Assembly: GCA_030267565.1 (NCBI GenBank)
Contig: BRXU01000052.1
Coordinates: 62,001-126,000, forward strand
Direction of reading: 5' to 3'
Source of the DNA: Pleodorina starrii
Lineage: Eukaryota > Chlorophyta > Chlorophyceae > Chlamydomonadales > Volvocaceae
DNA length: 64,000 nucleotides
Shown: one piece after another, positions 33,777-43,185 of the stretch
How positions within the stretch are numbered: the stretch's first letter is position 1
Layout of the letters: every line of letters begins with the position of its first letter
Program-made: the position numbers and the translations under genes
Notes under the pieces: model-generated
Databases searched by the model: none
What the model was told of the DNA's origin: nothing
Seen by the model: only the letters and a program-made list of their open reading frames with translations

Positions 33777-35288
33777 TCACTGAGTGTTTTTTGGCCTTAC
33801 TTTCACAGTAGTTACGTTATTCAGCCATGTTGTGCCTGTCTTATTGGGTGGTAGTACATGCTTGGTAAAAAAATTGTTCATCTGATGTGTATTATGAGGA
33901 ATGGATGGCAATGTTCCCATTCGGAATTGGGTTGTGCGTTGTGGTAATGCGCTTTTATCTAAACTGTTCGCGGTGGTTTGTTGCGTGTTCCCTAGAGGGG
34001 CCAAACGGCCAGCTCGTGTGGGTGGTGTTGGGAACGCACCTATCGCTTGGAACGCACCTGGGAATTTCGTCTGCACCCATTCCACCAGCGTGCTTTCCAT
34101 CGCAGAGCCCCTTGGAACGCGGTATGTAGACACAAATACACCTTTGTCGAACGCGACTCTAGATAATATTTCTCCCTGCCAATAATCATGTATCTCCTTG
34201 TCATTATGCAACCTAAATGCAGGTAGCTGGCTCAGTGTCAATAAATAATAGAGGTCCTCATATGTCTTGATGTTGTTCAAAAGGTCATAACTACACTCCA
34301 CGCCATTGTAGATCGCACAAACCTTCAGGTAATTAACAAAACTTGCACATTGCGTATCATTTAGCCACTTCTTTCTCATCTTGTCATGTAGCTGTGGTTT
34401 GAGTATTTCATATAGGTATTTGCCCACAGTCAAAAATTTATCACAATGCGCATTGGCAGGCTTCTGCAATTGAAGGAACAGTGATATTGTCTTAAACATT
34501 TCATATACCCAAACTATCAGAAACGCGAACTCCCATTCAACGTGATTACTGATAAAATCACGACGACCATATCTTTCGGCCATTTCAAAGAAGTCCTCAA
34601 CTACAACAGCATTGAATACGTTTTTACCACGTTCGAAAACATACACGTTTCCTAGACTCAAGATACCGGTAGTGGACATTCCATCAGCATATGGTGCAAT
34701 GGCGCTGTTAAAGACCACTGCCATAAAAGGTATTATGGTAGCATGTGCATACCAACAAATTTGTGCAAAAGTTGTTTTTGTAAAAAGTCCTCCCACAAGT
34801 GCTTTCGGAAGGCTCTCAATACGTTTGTAAATGAAACTCGCAAAAATAGAGGTGTATCTTTTCACGAATCCACCAATATACGTATGCTCACCCACGAGGA
34901 ACGAGGAAGCATTCATGAAGTCCTGAGGTATTTTAAGGCACGGCGGGGTTGTCCTTTGCTGATTCATGGTCTGCACACTCCCCTGAGTCATGGTCTGCGC
35001 ACTCCCCTGATTCATGGTCTGCACACTCCCCTGAGTCATGGTCTGCACACTCCCCTGAGTCGTTTTCTTGACAGGCTCGGCAACAGCATCGCCTTGCTTG
35101 CAGGAGTCACCTATGCAGCCCAAAGCCCAAAAACTTCGTCTTCCACCCCGTTGTGAAGAGGCTCGACGGCTCGAGCGGCGGGATTTGCAATCCCGCTTGA
35201 GGGAATTTGTCTTCTTCCTTGGTTTAGACCGTCTTTTTTTGTGGCAGGAAGATTCCTGGACTGAGAGCTTCGGAGTTTTTGCCGTCAT
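33777..35288 (-). CDS. Unknown 503-aa protein, basic N-terminus and Met/Gln-rich repeat
   Basis: The gene encodes 503 residues from the ATG at 35288. Residues 1-50 are Lys/Arg/Ser-rich (KKRRSKPRKKTNSLKRD). A run of about five imperfect eight-residue repeats (TMTQGSVQ and variants) covers about residues 83-122. The central 300 residues look globular and include hydrophobic stretches (ATIIPFMAVVFNSAIAPYA; EFAFLIVWVYEMFKTISLFL) that could be buried helices or membrane segments. The C-terminal 100 residues are Thr/Pro/Asn-rich. I recognise no family. Basic tail plus repeat plus globular core recurs in several proteins of this insert. A structural role is possible but not shown. Confidence 0.65.
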   Translation of the reverse strand: MTAKTPKLSVQESSCHKKRRSKPRKKTNSLKRDCKSRRSSRRASSQRGGRRSFWALGCIGDSCKQGDAVAEPVKKTTQGSVQTMTQGSVQTMNQGSAQTMTQGSVQTMNQQRTTPPCLKIPQDFMNASSFLVGEHTYIGGFVKRYTSIFASFIYKRIESLPKALVGGLFTKTTFAQICWYAHATIIPFMAVVFNSAIAPYADGMSTTGILSLGNVYVFERGKNVFNAVVVEDFFEMAERYGRRDFISNHVEWEFAFLIVWVYEMFKTISLFLQLQKPANAHCDKFLTVGKYLYEILKPQLHDKMRKKWLNDTQCASFVNYLKVCAIYNGVECSYDLLNNIKTYEDLYYLLTLSQLPAFRLHNDKEIHDYWQGEILSRVAFDKGVFVSTYRVPRGSAMESTLVEWVQTKFPGAFQAIGAFPTPPTRAGRLAPLGNTQQTTANSLDKSALPQRTTQFRMGTLPSIPHNTHQMNNFFTKHVLPPNKTGTTWLNNVTTVKVRPKNTQ

Positions 35289-35377
35289 TTTGATCTATAC
35301 TATATTAGGGTAAATATGTTGGGGGTATCTCTCAAAAAAGAGACCTAGACCGTCTATATTGGCTGTCTCCGTGTTGG

Positions 35378-35602
35378 ATGCTGCTGGACAGAGGTGCAGC
35401 ACGCACTTGCGAGAATTGCGCACGTGTATGGCGCCTGCTTGAAGCATTCCTGGTGTCATTTATGCTACGCCATGTCAGGATAGTATTCAACGAATGCGCC
35501 ATCAAGATCGTGGACTTCGTGGACAGAGCACATACGAGCTCCAACAGAAATAGCTCGTCATCGGCATGGAGCTTTGATTTTCGTCATCGCTACATTTTAT
35601 AG
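35378..35602 (+). CDS. Possible small protein, 74 aa
   Basis: The frame opens at an ATG at 35378 and encodes 74 residues. It begins with a TCENCARVW segment and has an amphipathic-to-hydrophobic helix (LLEAFLVSFMLRHVRIVF) before a Ser/Asn-rich tail. It sits between divergent genes in a stretch otherwise without coding. I recognise no family. The balanced composition favours a real small gene, but a chance frame is possible. Confidence 0.35.
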   Translation: MLLDRGAARTCENCARVWRLLEAFLVSFMLRHVRIVFNECAIKIVDFVDRAHTSSNRNSSSSAWSFDFRHRYIL

Positions 35603-35628
35603 AACGTGGAGTGCACACTCCTCTTAAC

Positions 35629-35823
35629 ATGGATATCGTAGGACCCATCATTGGTGTAAATATCGCTGCTGTCCTTGGTGTGGGAATTGTGGCGGCAATG
35701 TACAACGTCGTGGATCTACAGGCTAAAAGGGCCGAGTACATCCTGGCTGAACGCCAACGCCAGCAGATTGAGGGGAAGAAGACCCCCAAGATTCAGTTCG
35801 GCTCAAAGCTCCCCCCCTCCTAA
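35629..35823 (+). CDS. Small single-pass membrane protein, 64 aa
   Basis: The ATG at 35629 gives 64 residues: a hydrophobic N-terminal helix (IVGPIIGVNIAAVLGVGIV), then a charged helix rich in Arg, Glu and Gln (LAERQRQQIEGKK) and a short Pro/Ser tail. An in-frame GTG at 35611 is a less likely start. The layout suggests a type III or signal-anchor membrane microprotein. Such small membrane proteins are common in virions and replicons of DNA viruses. I do not recognise a family. Confidence 0.55.
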   Translation: MDIVGPIIGVNIAAVLGVGIVAAMYNVVDLQAKRAEYILAERQRQQIEGKKTPKIQFGSKLPPS

Positions 35824-35897
35824 GGGGGTCGGGCTGCGGGCCAGGTAGAAGGGGTTCGTGTCTCCAAATTCCCATCTGGAGATGACGACGCAGTGGT

Positions 35898-36051
35898 GGC
35901 CAGGTGGCTGTCGTGAATCACACAGCAATGTGTGGTTGCACGACGCCTGGCGGCGTGTCTCCCCCTCGTGGAGACGCGCAAGGGTGCCGCTCAGGGGGCC
36001 AGGTGGCTGTCGTGAATCACATAGCAATGTGTGGTGGCACGACGCCTGGCC
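35898..36051. repeat. Two ~99-bp tandem copies with GGCCAGG ends
   Basis: The block GGCCAGGTGGCTGTCGTGAA followed by TCACA(C/T)AGCAATGTGTGG and CACGACGCCTGGC occurs at 35898 and again at 35997. Each copy has short inverted ends (GCCAGG and CCTGGC). A third related GGCCAGGTGGC palindrome lies at 29758. The 35824-36263 gap holds these copies, the family C copy and the leader of the primase gene. The frame upstream of 36264 is open here but has no coding character. Confidence 0.7.
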
Positions 36052-36105
36052 CCCACCTTTATTTACTGCACAAGACCTCACGAGACATCACAAGACCTCA
36101 CGAGG

Positions 36106-36177
36106 CAGGCTGGCTATCTTCCTGCAGAATCCTTAAGTCGAATACATACTTTATTCTATTCGACTTAAGGGTTCTGC
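36106..36177. repeat. Family C palindromic MITE (right end truncated)
   Basis: It starts CAGGCTGGCTATCTTCCTGC and has the complementary arms CTTAAGTCGAATA and TATTCGACTTAAG, but stops at GGGTTCTGC without the terminal AGGAAGATAGCCAGCCTG. Confidence 0.8.
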
Positions 36178-36263
36178 TTTGGAGGCACCAACCAACCCAT
36201 AAGAACATAAGAACAAGGGTCCCTCCCGAAAGGGACCTACAAAAAGAGGTAGAGCTCGAGACA

Positions 36264-39200
36264 ATGGCAGCAATAGGTCGTAGTAGTAGTTGCAGTCAGG
36301 ACCTCGGCAGGCTCGAGCGCTACATGCGCGAGAACTTCTCGGCCTGCGTGCTCATGCCGGCTTGCGACAACGGCAAGGCGCCGCGCTGGCCGCACAAGCA
36401 CGGCCAGTACACCTGGGACACATGGGCAGGGGCCCGCGGGGCTGTTTGCGTCCGCGAGAAGACGGACGGTGTCGACGGCTGCCTGCTGCGCCTCACAGAG
36501 GGACTCATCGTCGTGGACGTGGATTGTAAGGACCTCGCAACAGCGCTGGAGGAGCAGGGGCTCGGCTTTGAGTGCACCGCCGCCTGCGCCACACGCAAAG
36601 GTCAACACTTTTACTTTCGCCACACGAGCCAGTGCGATGCGGCGGGAATGTATGACGGCGCGCGGCAGTTTGGAGCCGACCTCGATATTGACCTGAAGAC
36701 ATGTCGGGACCACAGGACCTCGGGTCCCGAGGGCGGCAAGTGCCCCGGGACCATCAGTGTTCCGCCGTCATCCGGCAAGACGTGGATAAGGCCCCCCTGG
36801 GACTACGACATCCTGCCGATGCCAAGCACCTTTGTGGATTTCTTCCTCGCATCGAAACACGGCGGGCCAAATCGCACACGGACGTCCGCGACGTCGACGT
36901 GTGGGCCCGAGTTCATACCGCTGGCCACCCTGCGACGCGTAGTCCTGGAGCTCCTGTCCGACAGACGCGCACATGATTACGCTACGTGGCGCCCCGTGGT
37001 CTTTGCGATCAACAACGTGTGCCACGAGTGCGGCCACAGCAATCAAGACAGGGACGACCTCATCCACGCATTTTCAGAGCGCGACCCGGCCAAGTATGAC
37101 CGCACACGCGTGTCCAGGTACATCCAGTCGCTCGTGCCCAACGCAGCCGGCAACCGCTTTGGCACGCTCGGGGCCATGGCCAAAGAAGACTCGCCCGTTG
37201 GCTGGCAGAATCTACAAGCAGCAGCATTGGAAACTCAGGAGGCTGGGAGGAAGGAAACGCCACAGCTTATTGAACCCCAGGATGTCCGCTGCGTGGCGGA
37301 AGCCATCATGAGTTTCCTTGGCATAGACCTGGATAGCTCACAGGTCATATCTGCGTGTGTCTGTGAACGGGCGTGTTCGAGCTCCAACTCTATCTCCAGC
37401 TCCAACTTCAACTCCGACTCCCACACGCCAACACCCACTAAGAGGAATTCAGGACTAATGCAGAGTCAACACGACTGGACAGGTAAGGTCCTGCACATCC
37501 AGATTCTTCAGACTCAGACTCAGACTCAACAGACAGACGCGATCATGCTAGACCTGGACACACTCGAGGTGAGCCTGAATGGTGTTTCGGCGGGCTACTT
37601 GCACCATGGCAAGGGCATCCCCATCACCGGATGGGACTTCGCAGCTATCAATGAACACTTCAGGCCTGGCATGCAGTGGCTCACCACCCGGCCCAGCCAC
37701 GAAAAACTCAAGTTCATGACTCAAGAGCCCAGCCCGGGTCCTCGAGCCCATATTGAAATCGTCAATTACCATAATCCGGAGGCCCGTTCCGCAAAAGTAA
37801 GCTTGCCCGACATGAACAAGACCAGCACCATCACAGCGCCCAAGAAGCTCAACATGCTGGATGCCGCCTATGCAAGCTCGATACGCAGCGTGCTGACGAC
37901 GACCTTGGGCCTCAACAAGGTACTTCTCGTCGCTCACAATATGCAAGTGACCATCCTCCAGGATAGACCGTCCTGCAGGGAAAACGGAGGTCGCCATGAT
38001 GACGACATGCTCATTGAGGCGCTGCTCTGTACATACCCGGAAATCAAGCGCCGATGGCGCTTCAGCCCGGATGTCACGTCCGCTAATTACAACGGCATAT
38101 TCCACTGCGATCCCGTGACCAACGTATGGACCAAGGAGCACAATGCATACGTGGAGGAGGAACTTGCCAAGGCCTTCAAGGAGATGACCCGCGTGCACGC
38201 GGGTCCGCAGGGTGATCTCACGGTTGATGACAGGAAGTACCTACAGTCTCGGCATGGCAGTACTGAGATGCGCCTAATGCTTGTGCGGAAGGTCCTTGAA
38301 AAAAGCTTCAGCGAGAAGCTGGATGAAAATCTGGACGTCTTTGTCGTTCGCAACGGCCTCTTTGACATGCGAGAAAAGGTGTTCAGACAGATTGTACCCG
38401 AGGACATGGTCAGCACGCATGCCGACTGGGACTACGACAAGGGGCTCGCTTCCTCCAAACGCCCCGAGCTCGACGCCTTCCTGAGCCAGGTTCTGCCTGT
38501 GGATGAGGAGCGCCGCATCTTCCTCACGTACATGGCCGGCCTACTCTCTGGTCGCAGATGCATCAAGAAATTTATCGTGCTCACGGATCGAAGGGCGGGT
38601 AACAACGGCAAGAGCACGCTCTCCCGCCTATTCCGCCTGTTCTTTGGAACATACACCAAGGCGAGCACAAAGTTTGTCTGCAGGGGCTCCTTTGACCGCG
38701 ACCGGGACTCACATGACGCAGGGTTGGAGCCGTTCAAGGGCAAACGGATCCTGATAGCAGAGGAGCTAAAAAAATCCATGACACTTGATGTCGCCATGCT
38801 CAAGGCATACACAGGTGGCGTGGGTGAACGTGTTGAGGGACGAAAGTGTGGTGCTGGGGACTGGTTCAATTTCACCTGGCAGGCCGGGTTCATGCTCATC
38901 TTCAACGAAGGTGATGCTCCGTCATTCGACACCACCGACGAGGCCTTCCTTGGTCGAATGGTTGTGGTACCCATGCGTTCAAAATTTGTGCCTGTCTCTG
39001 AACCTTCACCATCGACAACAACAGCCGACGCCACCGACAACCCTGAACTGGAGGAGGAGTTCACATTTCCCATGAACAAAGATGTCGGCGCTCGTTTCCA
39101 GGAATGGCTGCCGGCACTTGCTGATGTGCTGATGGAGGCGTACAACCCGGACGGACTGGACATCATACCAACCTCTATGCGCGAATGGCGAGCAGATATT

Positions 39201-39563
39201 GCCGATGCCAGCAACTCTATCGCTGAATGGCTTGATGACATAGTCAGCATTACCGGGAACAAAAAAGATGTTCTTCCCATCAAGGATGTCCACCGACGGT
39301 ACCTCGAATACGTCAGGAACGACTGTGCGACTGGTTTTGAGGCTGGCCGACAACACCGTGACACAGCGTCAAATCTAACAAAGGACCAGTTTACACAGGC
39401 AGTACGGTCTTACATGGCCAATAAGCGAGAAGCCGGAGTCCTGGTAAAGGATCGTCACTGCTGGCGGGATGCCGCCGACAAAAAGCAATGCACGGCTCGA
39501 CAGGTGATTGTCGGAGCCGTCATGTGCAACCAGGAGGAACACGAGTGCATGGCAGTTGTATGA
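36264..39563 (+). CDS. Prim-Pol / D5-type SF3 primase-helicase
   Basis: The protein has 1099 residues. I chose the ATG at 36264; the frame is open upstream, but only through hairpin and tandem repeat. The N-terminus fits an archaeo-eukaryotic primase-polymerase domain: Asp85 and Asp87 in VVDVDCK, His115 in KGQHFYF, then FGADLDIDL and a PPSSGKTW block. A middle region resembles the D5 N-terminal domain. The C-terminal SF3 helicase has Walker A GNNGKST (779-785), Walker B RILIAEE (about 828-834) and the sensor Asn881 in LIFNEGD, followed by an Arg-finger-like FLGRMVVVPMR. Such enzymes prime and unwind DNA at origins of NCLDVs, virophages and related elements. The last codons lie in the first copy of the iteron array, which supports an origin next door. 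Confidence 0.92.
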   Translation: MAAIGRSSSCSQDLGRLERYMRENFSACVLMPACDNGKAPRWPHKHGQYTWDTWAGARGAVCVREKTDGVDGCLLRLTEGLIVVDVDCKDLATALEEQGLGFECTAACATRKGQHFYFRHTSQCDAAGMYDGARQFGADLDIDLKTCRDHRTSGPEGGKCPGTISVPPSSGKTWIRPPWDYDILPMPSTFVDFFLASKHGGPNRTRTSATSTCGPEFIPLATLRRVVLELLSDRRAHDYATWRPVVFAINNVCHECGHSNQDRDDLIHAFSERDPAKYDRTRVSRYIQSLVPNAAGNRFGTLGAMAKEDSPVGWQNLQAAALETQEAGRKETPQLIEPQDVRCVAEAIMSFLGIDLDSSQVISACVCERACSSSNSISSSNFNSDSHTPTPTKRNSGLMQSQHDWTGKVLHIQILQTQTQTQQTDAIMLDLDTLEVSLNGVSAGYLHHGKGIPITGWDFAAINEHFRPGMQWLTTRPSHEKLKFMTQEPSPGPRAHIEIVNYHNPEARSAKVSLPDMNKTSTITAPKKLNMLDAAYASSIRSVLTTTLGLNKVLLVAHNMQVTILQDRPSCRENGGRHDDDMLIEALLCTYPEIKRRWRFSPDVTSANYNGIFHCDPVTNVWTKEHNAYVEEELAKAFKEMTRVHAGPQGDLTVDDRKYLQSRHGSTEMRLMLVRKVLEKSFSEKLDENLDVFVVRNGLFDMREKVFRQIVPEDMVSTHADWDYDKGLASSKRPELDAFLSQVLPVDEERRIFLTYMAGLLSGRRCIKKFIVLTDRRAGNNGKSTLSRLFRLFFGTYTKASTKFVCRGSFDRDRDSHDAGLEPFKGKRILIAEELKKSMTLDVAMLKAYTGGVGERVEGRKCGAGDWFNFTWQAGFMLIFNEGDAPSFDTTDEAFLGRMVVVPMRSKFVPVSEPSPSTTTADATDNPELEEEFTFPMNKDVGARFQEWLPALADVLMEAYNPDGLDIIPTSMREWRADIADASNSIAEWLDDIVSITGNKKDVLPIKDVHRRYLEYVRNDCATGFEAGRQHRDTASNLTKDQFTQAVRSYMANKREAGVLVKDRHCWRDAADKKQCTARQVIVGAVMCNQEEHECMAVV

Positions 39564-40995
39564 CATTGTATGACATTTGTATGACATTTGTATGACAAAA
39601 TGGTCAAGCCCCCCGTTTCCGAGAACGTGTGAGCCTTCACACTGGATTGAGTAAGGAAGTGCCCAGGCCTGACCTCAAATTGGAATTTGTATGCCATGTA
39701 TGTCATGTATGACAGGGATTTAGGGGTGCCTCCACAAAACCAGAATGAAATACCCCTTGGGGTATGCAAGGAGGCCCTGTTACACCCCCTCTAAAACAGC
39801 GTCATACATGGCATACATGGCATACATGACATACATGACATACATGACATACACCTAGGGCATACCCACGCCTAGATGTATGTCATGTCTAATGACTGAC
39901 ACGAGTGCATGGCAGTTGTATGACATTGTATGACATTTGTATGACAAAATGGTCAAGCCCCCCGTTTCCGAGAACGTGTGAGCCTTCACACTGGATTGAG
40001 TAAGGAAGTGCCCAGGCCTGACCTCAAATTGGAATTTGTATGCCATGTATGTCATGTATGACAGGGATTTAGGGGTGCCTCCACAAAACCAGAATGAAAT
40101 ACCCCAAGGGGTATGCAAGGAGGCCCTGTTACACCCCCTCTAAAACAGCGTCATACATGGCATACATGACATACATGACATACATGACATACATGACATA
40201 CACCTAGGGCATACCCACGCCTAGATGTATGTCATGTCTAATGACTGACACGAGTGCATGGCAGTTGTATGACATTGTATGACATTTGTATGACAAAATG
40301 GTCAAGCCCCCCGTTTCCGAGAACGTGTGAGCCTTCACACTGGATTGAGTAAGGAAGTGCCCAGGCCTGACCTCAAATTGGAATTTGTATGCCATGTATG
40401 TCATGTATGACAGGGATTTAGGGGTGCCTCCACAAAACCAGAATGAAATACCCCAAGGGGTATGCAAGGAGGCCCTGTTACACCCCCTCTAAAACAGCGT
40501 CATACATGGCATACATGACATACATGACATACATGACATACATGACATACACCTAGGGCATACCCACGCCTAGATGTATGTCATGTCTAATGACTGACAC
40601 GAGTGCATGGCAGTTGTATGACATTGTATGACATTTGTATGACAAAATGGTCAAGCCCCCCGTTTCCGAGAACGTGTGAGCCTTCACACTGGATTGAGTA
40701 AGGAAGTGCCCAGGCCTGACCTCAAATTGGAATTTGTATGCCATGTATGTCATGTATGACAGGGATTTAGGGGTGCCTCCACAAAACCAGAATGAAATAC
40801 CCCTTGGGGTATGCAAGGAGGCCCTGTTACACCCCCTCTAAAACAGCATCATACATGGCATACATGGCATACATGGCATACACCTAGGGCATACCCACGC
40901 CTAGATGTATGTCATGTCTAATGACTGACACGAGTGCATGGCAGTTGTGTGACCTTGTATGACATTGTATGACAAAATGGCTGAGCCCCCGTTTC
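39539..40995. repeat. ~349-bp tandem repeats with TGTATG iterons, candidate replication origin
   Basis: Units start at 39539, 39899, 40248 and 40597 (360, 349, 349 and 331 bp), with a partial fifth from 40928. Each has a cluster of TTGTATGACA iterons at one side and an inverted cluster of CATACATGACATACATGACA at the other, with unit-specific iteron number. A TACCCC(TT/AA)GGGGTA palindrome lies between them. The first unit overlaps the 3' end of the primase-helicase gene. Inverted iteron clusters beside an SF3 helicase gene are typical of replication origins. Origin function is inferred. Confidence 0.8.
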
Positions 40996-41007
40996 CGAGA
41001 ACATGTA

Positions 41008-41150
41008 AGCTGACAGAAGTGACAGAAGTGACGGAAGTGACACCCTAATTAGGGTGGCTATTTTCTTAGGGTTTTTTTCGGGGTTTTCTTCGGGCGTTTA
41101 CCCCCCCCCTAAAAACTTTGTCACTTTGTCACCTTGTCACTTTCCCACCA
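41008..41150. other. Inverted GTGAC/GTCAC arrays around an AT/T-rich centre
   Basis: AAGTGAC-type repeats (four, about 41014-41041) face GTCACTTT-type repeats (four, about 41118-41145). Between them lie the perfect palindrome CACCCTAATTAGGGTG (41041-41056) and T-rich and C-rich runs. The layout could form a large stem or bind a protein at both sides. It directly follows the iteron array and may be part of the same origin region. Confidence 0.55.
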
Positions 41151-41230
41151 ATGAAGAGGAATGGTTGAGGGGTGGTCGGAGAGCCCCTCTCTTACTGCAA
41201 TCACCACGCAGGCTCCAGGCATGCTAACAT

Positions 41231-41280
41231 ACTGGAGAATCCTTAGGCCCGATAGATAACATTTCTATCCGGCCTAAGCG
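41231..41280. repeat. Degenerate family C-like hairpin
   Basis: GAATCCTTAGGCCCGATAGA and TCTATCCGGCCTAAGCG form an imperfect stem related to family C, but the CAGGCTGG ends are absent. Confidence 0.5.
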
Positions 41281-41388
41281 GGCCGACAGTCAGCCCCGTG
41301 CGGGCAAGGTGGTGCAAACCGGCTCCTCACGTCTGCCCAGCAGCACACGGTCGCTGCGGTGGATCCACGTACGGGAAGTTCAAGACGG

Positions 41389-41412
41389 GCCGTCCTGGCC
41401 GGCCAGGACGGC
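41389..41412. repeat. 24-bp perfect palindrome
   Basis: GCCGTCCTGGCC is followed directly by its reverse complement GGCCAGGACGGC, 74 bp before the start of the 41486 gene. It could be an operator or a hairpin in the leader. The rest of 41150-41485 shows no gene. Confidence 0.7.
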
Positions 41413-41485
41413 TTGCCTAGCTTGCACATTCAGAAATAAACAATATAGGCTACGACGACCTGCAAGTGAGTTCATGCAGTGAAGT

Positions 41486-42214
41486 ATGTCAGAGCCTCTA
41501 CTATACCATGTCTTTCGAAAGACATTCCACGTTCCTACAAAGTGGATGGACAATGAGTACTTTGCGTACCTGGTGAATCACTCGTATGCAACGGAGGATT
41601 GCACCGCAGCCCTGCAAAAAATTACTGAAACGCTGAAGATTATGGGATACATGGAGGGCAACGACTCTATGATCCACGACTACCTGGTCTTCTCGATTGA
41701 GGACTTGCTGGACAAAAACGGCGAGGTGTTCATCACCGAGAAAGACGTCCGGGGCAATGCTAGCATCAAGAAGCTGCTGGCTGGCTTGACGCCAGACCTG
41801 GTTATCAAGAAGAATGCGCAACGGGACAAAACTATCCTTCTCGACGTCCACGTTGGGTCACAGCATGTCGACGGCATCAAGAACAAGTACAAGAAGCTGG
41901 ATTTCTTCTCGACCGTGCTCGTGGTGACTCCGTACAATTTTCAGCGGCAGCTCAAAGAGGTCCTGCCAGAGTCGGACATCGACTACCTGTACAAGAACTT
42001 CCAAGTCTTCCTGACCGAGTACAGCTATTGGTGCGCAAGCATCAAGCTTCACAAGGTCCTCCTCAACGACGTGGTCCTCGGTCGCAATGTACCGTCTCTT
42101 CAGGAGTTCAAATTGGAACCTGCCAAATTGACCGGGCAAGCTGCGGCGAAAGGCCAGTTTCTGACGCACCTCACGCAGTACGGAGACATGGTGGCGGACC
42201 AGGCTTTGATTTGA
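41486..42214 (+). CDS. PD-(D/E)XK-like nuclease candidate, variant DxH motif
   Basis: The gene encodes 242 residues from the ATG at 41486. The central pattern is TPDLVIKK (Pro103-Asp104), a short loop and TILLDVHVG (Asp120, His122), then a Lys/Tyr-rich helix NKYKKLDFF. The spacing fits the PD-x(10-30)-(D/E)xK nuclease core, but the catalytic Lys position is His. The remainder is alpha/beta in character with no membrane segment. Position beside the putative origin and primase-helicase would suit a role in DNA processing. The motif is short and the family call tentative; an inactive or unrelated protein is possible. Confidence 0.45.
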   Translation: MSEPLLYHVFRKTFHVPTKWMDNEYFAYLVNHSYATEDCTAALQKITETLKIMGYMEGNDSMIHDYLVFSIEDLLDKNGEVFITEKDVRGNASIKKLLAGLTPDLVIKKNAQRDKTILLDVHVGSQHVDGIKNKYKKLDFFSTVLVVTPYNFQRQLKEVLPESDIDYLYKNFQVFLTEYSYWCASIKLHKVLLNDVVLGRNVPSLQEFKLEPAKLTGQAAAKGQFLTHLTQYGDMVADQALI

Positions 42215-42220
42215 CGTGCC

Positions 42221-42321
42221 CAGGGTTGCTACCTTCTTGAAAGACTTGGCAGACGCTGCAGGAGCTAGTTCTTTTGCACCATGCTGTGTCTACCAAGTCT
42301 TGTAGGAAGATAACAACCCTG
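42221..42321. repeat. Family A palindromic MITE (full length)
   Basis: CAGGGTTGCTACCTTCTTGA and AGGAAGATAACAACCCTG form the ends, with GACTTGGCAGACGCTGCAGG and the loop AGCTAGTTCTTTTGCACCAT. It begins seven bases after the stop of the 41486 gene. A second partial right arm (ACCATGTTGTGTCTGCCAAA) follows at 42327-42358. Confidence 0.88.
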
Positions 42322-42444
42322 AGGTGTACCATGTTGTGTCTGCCAAAGTTGTTTAAGGAAAGAACCGGTGCATTCGATGATAGACATCGAAATCCAGCAG
42401 GCTGTGTTGTCAAAAGTCAACGAAGTGCACGAGAATAGCCCATT

Positions 42445-43029
42445 ATGGACGTAAATCGTGAGGTTGACTTGCAGGACGTCAGTAACGCCGTGGTCAAGGA
42501 CTATGAAGCGCGCGGATACGCAGTCGCCCCCATGGCGCCGGGGGTGCGCTCTGCTGGGCTTGCGATGCTTTCCCCCGGAGTACCACTGAGGCATCGTTAC
42601 TCGTTCGATGCAGCGTTCTATGTGACCAAGCCGCGGGAGGAGTTGGCGGTGCTTGGTGCCGTCTCCCACTGTCTCCAAGTGCAAGACGTCTTGCACTTGG
42701 AGAAGAAGGTTTCCTGGTTCCAGAACCGTCTGAGAAAGTTAGAGGAAGGTGTGCTGCCCGTGGGCTCGCCAGGGTTTGAAGCGCAGAAGGAGACGCTTCG
42801 GCGGTACGTGGGTATGCCTATTCAGGTCTTTGTGGGCACTGTGCACGTGGTGGATGTTGCAGCGTTGACTGCATCCGCTGCAAAAGGCTACGATGTTGTC
42901 CTGCCTATTGTCCTGCCATGCGGGGCCCGAAGTTTTGAGCGGCAGTCTGCGGACGCGGCCAAAGGGCTGGTGCGCGCGTGGTCCGCTTTCCCTGTCACCC
43001 AAGTTGAAGCTGAAGCAGACGCATGGTGA
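42445..43029 (+). CDS. Hypothetical protein, 194 aa
   Basis: The gene encodes 194 residues from the ATG at 42445. Composition is balanced, with a charged N-terminal helix, a central coiled-coil-like segment (VLHLEKKVSWFQNRLRKLEE) and a hydrophobic strand pair (VFVGTVHVVDVAA; GYDVVLPIVLPCGA). It has no signal peptide or clear motif and I recognise no family. The stop codon lies within the 8-bp target duplication of the family B insertion that follows at 43034. Confidence 0.6.
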   Translation: MDVNREVDLQDVSNAVVKDYEARGYAVAPMAPGVRSAGLAMLSPGVPLRHRYSFDAAFYVTKPREELAVLGAVSHCLQVQDVLHLEKKVSWFQNRLRKLEEGVLPVGSPGFEAQKETLRRYVGMPIQVFVGTVHVVDVAALTASAAKGYDVVLPIVLPCGARSFERQSADAAKGLVRAWSAFPVTQVEAEADAW

Positions 43030-43033
43030 ACAG

Positions 43034-43185
43034 CAGGGTGCGGGGCGATTTACAAGTCGCCAGAAAAGGACCTAAAGGTCGGCTATTGTCCTTAGGTCCT
43101 TTTCTGGCGACTTGTAAATCGCCCCGCCGCACCCTGCCTAAAGGGCCGCTATTGTCCTTAGGTCCTTTTCTGGCCCTGCACCCTG
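43034..43185. repeat. Family B MITE, composite, with 8-bp duplication
   Basis: A near-perfect family B hairpin (43034-43136) is followed by a second partial right arm ending CCCTG at 43185. The 8-mers bordering the whole composite are GTGAACAG (43026-43033) and GTGAGCAG (43186-43193), which match at 7 of 8. This suggests one insertion later enlarged by partial duplication. Confidence 0.88.

Noticed and set aside
35904..36263. Upstream 120-codon extension of the primase-helicase
   Set aside because: It runs through two ~99-bp tandem repeats and a family C palindrome, with no coding character. The Prim-Pol domain starts soon after the ATG at 36264.
38432..39364. 310-residue minus-strand frame opposite the helicase domain
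   Set aside because: The plus strand encodes the Walker A, Walker B and sensor motifs here, so the minus frame is a shadow.
42221..42321. Family A hairpins as tRNA-like or ncRNA genes
   Set aside because: No anticodon arm or conserved tRNA boxes. The 8-bp duplications at a sister copy show they are insertions.
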